From: Monosporascus cannonballus
Taxonomy: Eukaryota > Ascomycota > Sordariomycetes > Xylariales
NCBI GenBank assembly: GCA_004154925.1
Contig: QJNS01000092.1
Coordinates: forward strand, 62,001 to 126,000
Length of the DNA stretch: 64,000 nucleotides
Direction of reading: 5' to 3'
Positions 59,378-64,000 of this stretch are shown here, piece by piece. A program made the position numbers and the translations under genes. The notes under the pieces are model-generated. The model made no database searches. It saw only the letters and a program-made list of their open reading frames with translations, and had not been told where the DNA came from. The stretch's first letter is position 1. Each line of letters opens with the position of its first letter.

Positions 59378-61240
59378 GAAGGCTAGAGCTAAACAACTTA
59401 GGCGGCGGGGTACGCGGTTTACCTCTATACTTGAGCAAGGCGATAGAAATACCGGTAGAGACTGTAAAGATGAGGAGTGTTTTCAGGAGGGGGTGGTGCG
59501 CAGGTTCATAGCCGTGGGTAGTGACAGGCCCATTGTTGGGTCTGAAAGAGGAGCGGCGCAGTTCCAATCTTTACGTCCTTTGTTACACAGGTATGGCGCG
59601 TGAGGTTTCAACAAACTCAAACTTGGAAGTGCGTATCCGGCGCGTGTACGACGCGACTTTACGTGGATGTGGTCGGTTTGGAAGGGGTTTGGTGGGGATA
59701 TACCTAGTAAGACGCAGCAATCGAACTCTAAAGGATGACATTCCTCAAGGCTGATCATGTTTCTGATATATCAAACAATCCTCAAGAAACATCCAAGAAG
59801 CTGGAATTGTCAATGGTTTTCTGCTTGGGTTGAGGCCCACAGCGACCTAGTGTTTGCCCCTTTTGGGACCAGTCAAGCATCCAATTGGACGGATCACTCT
59901 TCAAGTGTGCATACTATAGACTACCAAGACTAAGTGTTGCATGCTCAATCAAACTCCGGCTGAATAAGTCAATGGCCAGTTGTTTACAACTGGAAGGATT
60001 CCGTACATATATACCAAGCATGCCTTGGCAGTACGACAGTAGGAGCGGCTGGGCACGCACTAGAGTGGGCGGGGCTGGCTGAGCTGGTTCGACTCCCTTC
60101 TGGGCCTTCGGTGGGGCCCATTGTTCGATTGGCTAGCCCCTTTGCGGGATAGGCCTGCCACGCTGAGCTGCACGCCATTTGCCCAGAGGGGAGCAACAGG
60201 TGAGATCCATGGAGTGCCGTGCCCCTGGAAATTAAACAAATGCACGAAGCCAGACAGGCAACACGCAACACACTCCTGTGGAGCGACTCTCTCCTTCAAA
60301 CGGTTGACGGGAGACCAACAGGGAGCTAGAGGGAAACATTTCCTCGAAATAAAACAACGAAATGAGCATCGCCACGGCTGTCTTCCTTGATTCAAGCGAA
60401 CCCTGCAGCTGTTGTTATCGTATTGTGCCTTGAATGTTACTCTCTTTATCTTTTCCTCTCTCCATCCATGTATGCATCCAGCCGGCAGATTTTATAGGGC
60501 CAAGATTGTCATCTTTTCTGACCCCCTTAATGCCCCGGTCTCTATCAACACATCCATCTCTAGCCCTAATAGTAACCTACACTACCCATACGGAATTACG
60601 CAATAGATCAACGATTATGCTGTCTCTCCTCCGTAAAATGAACTCCATTGGCTCTCGTCAGCAGGCTCAGTCGATGTTTCAATAAGATATCATTCGTCCA
60701 CCCTCCAAGCTAGTCACGACTTCTCATCAAGGGCCAAGCAATATTACTGGGGACACGGGCGCCTTAATAACAGCACTCGTGCCCGATAACCCTGGCAGGC
60801 CCTTTTATCTGGTATTCACGATCCCCCGGGACCCCATAGCATTAACGGCCCTAGTAGCTTAGCCAGAGGCAAGGCTTGTTCTAAAACAACGGCCAGTCCT
60901 GCTTACTTGGGTATCCGCTATCGCCGATGTGGTTGAATATTATGCGGCTACTATAATCCACCATCCGCTTCTAGTTCTCTCCTCCTTATCCATGACCTCC
61001 GTTCGCCAGCTAGAAATCTGTTTCATTTTATCTTGTTCCAACACTCTTTTCAACCATAACAGACACCTCTCCTTGTACACCAGGAGACTTATTACTCTAA
61101 GACAGAGGCACCCTCGTGCCCAGACGGGGACACTCAGTCCGCTCCAACGGCGACGACTACTGGCTCTGAGCCAACTTACGCAGGCTTCGTATTGCCCTTC
61201 ATTCCAGAGACTTGTCACAGGGCTTTTCGTCCCGTCACAC
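59378..61240. promoter_or_regulatory. Divergent intergenic region, ligase-like and DUF4048 genes
   Basis: About 1.9 kb with no supported gene. The plus-strand frame of the DUF4048 gene stays open back to 60,929, but the residues upstream of 61,241 are not protein-like. Confidence 0.45.
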
Positions 61241-63063
61241 ATGGCTTTCCAGCAAAATTGCCGCCACCGCGGCTCTTCCAACCCGACTACCTCACTCGAT
61301 GCCGTCTTGGCTTCGTCCAGTGCAGGCGATCGATCAGCGACTACCACCGCCACTGACGAACAGGTTCAGGTCCCGGCTTCCCCCCTTTCGCCGACTCATG
61401 TTGGTTGGACGGATCAATCTTCGCGCGACAGTAGACAGGCAGAAAAGGAAACGGGATTCGTCTCGATGCCTTCTCCGTCGGCCCGTAGTGAGACGCGCTC
61501 AGCACGCTCCACCTCGTCGGCGTCGCGAAATTCGAACCGCCTATCTTTAACACTCCCAATCGCCCCGCCGAACAGTCTGCCCTCAAGAGCGGTGCCTACA
61601 CCGACCTCTTCAGTACCTCCGACACCATGTGAAACGTCGGCAATGGTTTTGCCCGCGGATCCTAACGAACTCATAATCGCTATTGCTGCCCAGGAACGGC
61701 GGGTGTTGGAGCTGAAGGAAGAGCTCGGGCGAGCTGAAGGCGAACTCGTAAAGCTAAAGAAGCAATTCACAGCGGCAGAATCATACAAGAAGAGGACATC
61801 TGGTAGAAGCTGCGACCCTCTACGGGCGATACCATCGCCAGGGCTAGGTCTAACTAGGTACGAGGATACCCCGGTGGTTAACAGGAGCTCAGAGTTAGAG
61901 AGGAGGAAAGCTATTCTGCTAGCGCAAAGCCAGGGCACTCTGCGCGACCCCAAAAGGACGGTTATCAGTGGCGGGCACACGCGTACACTGTCCTTGCTCT
62001 CTCCAATTAAACCCACTGCAGAATTCCCACTGCATGAAGATCCGATTGTGCGTCGTTCGATAGACTCGCCGTCGGGGCCTGACTGGAGGCCTAAGACTGC
62101 CACTGCCTTGAACAAGCGGGCGACTTGGGCACCACGACAGGCGCAGCAGTCGAGTGGAGTCAAGCAGATCGCCAACGACTTCAAGCAGGGTCTGTGGACA
62201 TTCGTAGAAGACCTCCGCCAAGCCACCGTAGGCGACGAGGCCGTAACAGGGAAATTCAACCGAACCTCTGACATGGCCCTGAGACTGAACAGAGACAACG
62301 GCGACCAAGATACGATCCGAGCGCCGGCTACTAACCGCGGCCGCGTCCCCTTCCCAGTGGAGACGAGTTCAGAGACCAGTACACCTACAAAGTCTATTTC
62401 TCCGTCCCCGGGCAGTTTCACCGACCGGGTGCAGCACAGGCGGACCACGTCCAAGGCGTCGGAAACGACTAAGTCGCGGAAACACTTCTCATGGACACCG
62501 CTCACGTTCGACCAGTTTGACGATGACGACTGGTCCAACTGGGACACACCGACCAGCAAACAGTCGCGCTGGAGCGGCAGCACGGTGAACGGGGACATCA
62601 TCCCTGCGATCTCTGAGAAATTGGATGAGACAGAGGCAACACTGTAAGGACGCACACCCACCCATCCATCACTCCGCTATTCACCCCTCCTGTCCCCCAC
62701 CCCCTCCTCCCCGAACTGCTGTATGATCGGACGCGCAGGAGAGTAATTGACAGCACGGCCATCGTTTTCTAACCAGCAGACTGGGCAAACAGGAGACGCA
62801 AGCGCTCCCACAGCGAGCTCCGATCCGCCTCGCAGTCCCCGAGCGCGCCTACCAGCCAGCCGACAACTTCGGCCACCGAAACGTCGCCCCCGCCCGCTAA
62901 CAAGCTCGATGACCTGCCCCAGGCCCTCCTCCAACGCCTGTCCCCCGGCAACATCAAGCGGAGCGCCGCCGACTTCATGCGCGAGTGGGAGAAGAGCCTG
63001 TCGCCGCCGCCCGAGACCACGGCCTTTGAGGAGGCGCATGCCCACGCCAGCGCCGTGCCGTGA
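61241..63063 (+). CDS. DUF4048-type fungal protein
   Basis: Exons 61241-62643 and 62793-63063 join in frame to 557 residues. The start chosen is ATG 61,241 (MAFQQNCRHRGSSNPTTSLD); the open frame before it lacks coding character. The protein is Ser/Thr/Pro-rich and largely disordered. It has RLSLTLPIAPPNSLPSR, a short coiled coil (ERRVLELKEELGRAEGELVK) at about residues 150-180, VKQIANDFKQGLWTFVEDLR, QATVGDEAV, then LPQALLQRLSPGNIKRSAAD and FMREWEKSLSPPPE at the C-terminus. The intron is 149 bases (GTAAGG...CAAACAG), chosen because only this acceptor restores LRRKRSHSELRS and the conserved C-terminus. Function in the family is unknown; it is probably a phosphorylated cytoskeletal or signalling scaffold (inference). 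Confidence 0.85.
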
Positions 63064-63547
63064 GGGTTGGGCGCATCCGCCGCCTCCTACTAACATAACT
63101 TGTGTCGCCTGATTACACGGCGATCGAGATCGAGGAGACTAGTGCAATCGCACAGATAATGCTACTTACCTAACGAGATGAGACGAAGGGTGCTTTCTTT
63201 GACTGGTTGCGGGTGTGTTTAGGGCTGTCTTATCTCCGCGTACAATAGAGACGGCGGACAGGGCACGGGATATCGCAACTAGTCAGTCTTGCGATATCAG
63301 ACTACTTACGCCAAAGGCATGCGCGCATCCTCATCATCCACTGCACGGTTCCAACGGCCAGAGTTACAGAGTCGGAAGCGACGAAAAGAGAGAACGAAGA
63401 CGATGGACGGGCTTGAAGTTTAAACGAAAATGGAAGATACCTGGCCATCTACGCGCCCAGATAACGATTTCACGGGCGCCTCGGAAAATGCTATACCATG
63501 CTGCCGCGACGAAGCGGATGTCGGGCGTTCATGGGCGGTCGGTCGGT

Positions 63548-63584
<37 letters not shown>

Positions 63585-64000
63585 CAGGAAGACCGGTAGA
63601 GGAGGGGGTTATGTACATACAGAACTAACGATAACGACGCCCATGACGAAGACAGTTCAATAAAGAATCGATGATGCAGATGCGGGACCAGGTATTTTGG
63701 TCTTGCAACGAGGGTGAATCATTCTTCTGTGTCGCGGGTTCTTTCCTCTACCCCCACCCGCTCTCCCCCACAGATTTCCCGTAAAATGTGCTGGGTACCG
63801 GAGTCGTGTGGGATTTCGTTTTTGTAGGCGTTTCCGCCCCCGATGATGGCTGGTTGCCAAAGTAGGTGAACCCGTATAAATCTCCTAGGTAACGCACCAC
63901 ACATACTCAGCAACTCATATGCAATGCTTGACTTCATTATTCAGAAAGGGGAATCGTTATCAATGTCGTTGTATTTCTATACGCATATGCAAGCGCTCCG
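63064..64000. other. 3' flank, no gene seen
   Basis: Holds only short frames and the CAGG microsatellite. A gene could begin beyond the window. Confidence 0.5.
63548..63583. repeat. (CAGG)9 microsatellite
   Basis: Nine perfect tandem copies of CAGG (36 bases) in the DUF4048 3' flank. Confidence 0.95.

Noticed and set aside
61414..62661. 415-codon minus-strand frame opposite the DUF4048 gene
   Set aside because: Low-complexity antisense shadow; the plus strand carries the conserved C-terminal motif and a valid intron.
1..64000. CRISPR arrays or bacterial operons
   Set aside because: No regularly spaced direct repeats with unique spacers; introns and the tRNA without encoded CCA mark the DNA as eukaryotic.

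Overview
The window looks like nuclear DNA of a filamentous ascomycete (Pezizomycotina, probably Sordariomycetes). Genes carry short GT-AG introns of about 50-115 bases. The protein families are typical of this group: Tof1/Swi1, DUF1996, DUF4048, mitochondrial formate dehydrogenase, cyanase and a Cys-rich metallothionein. The DNA is split into gene-bearing blocks of ordinary base composition and extremely AT-rich blocks. In the AT-rich blocks CpG is kept but CpA/TpG is almost gone, which is the signature of repeat-induced point mutation (RIP).

Region by region. 1-7,030 is RIP-destroyed repeat DNA with a Ty3/Gypsy reverse-transcriptase relic on the minus strand. 7,030-8,060 holds a short inverted-repeat element (family B) and a less mutated pseudogene. 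8,069-29,822 is one very large inverted repeat. Its arms are about 7.8 kb (left) and 10.9 kb (right). Each arm ends outside in a small element of family A and inside in a small element of family B. Between the arms lies a 3.1 kb island with an intact four-exon TPR-type gene. One 0.35 kb piece of the left arm (15,376-15,720) escaped RIP, while its partner in the right arm (about 21.9-22.3 kb) is fully mutated.

29,823-64,000 is mostly ordinary gene space. In order it holds a small acidic protein with a Cys4 motif (+), tRNA-Ala(AGC) (+), an amidohydrolase pseudogene (+), cyanase (-), NAD kinase (+), a secreted DUF1996 protein (+), a 5.9 kb gene-poor stretch, formate dehydrogenase (+), metallothionein (+), Tof1/Swi1 (-), a mitochondrial 3-hydroxyacyl-CoA dehydrogenase (+), an ATP-dependent DNA ligase-like gene with an in-frame stop (-) and a DUF4048 gene (+).

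The genes do not form an operon or an obvious biosynthetic cluster. Cyanase, formate dehydrogenase and metallothionein are all small-molecule or metal detoxification functions. Tof1 and the ligase-like gene both act on DNA replication or repair. Neither grouping is more than suggestive. Exon boundaries were read by eye from splice signals and reading frame; all intron-joined models below keep a continuous frame except where stated.
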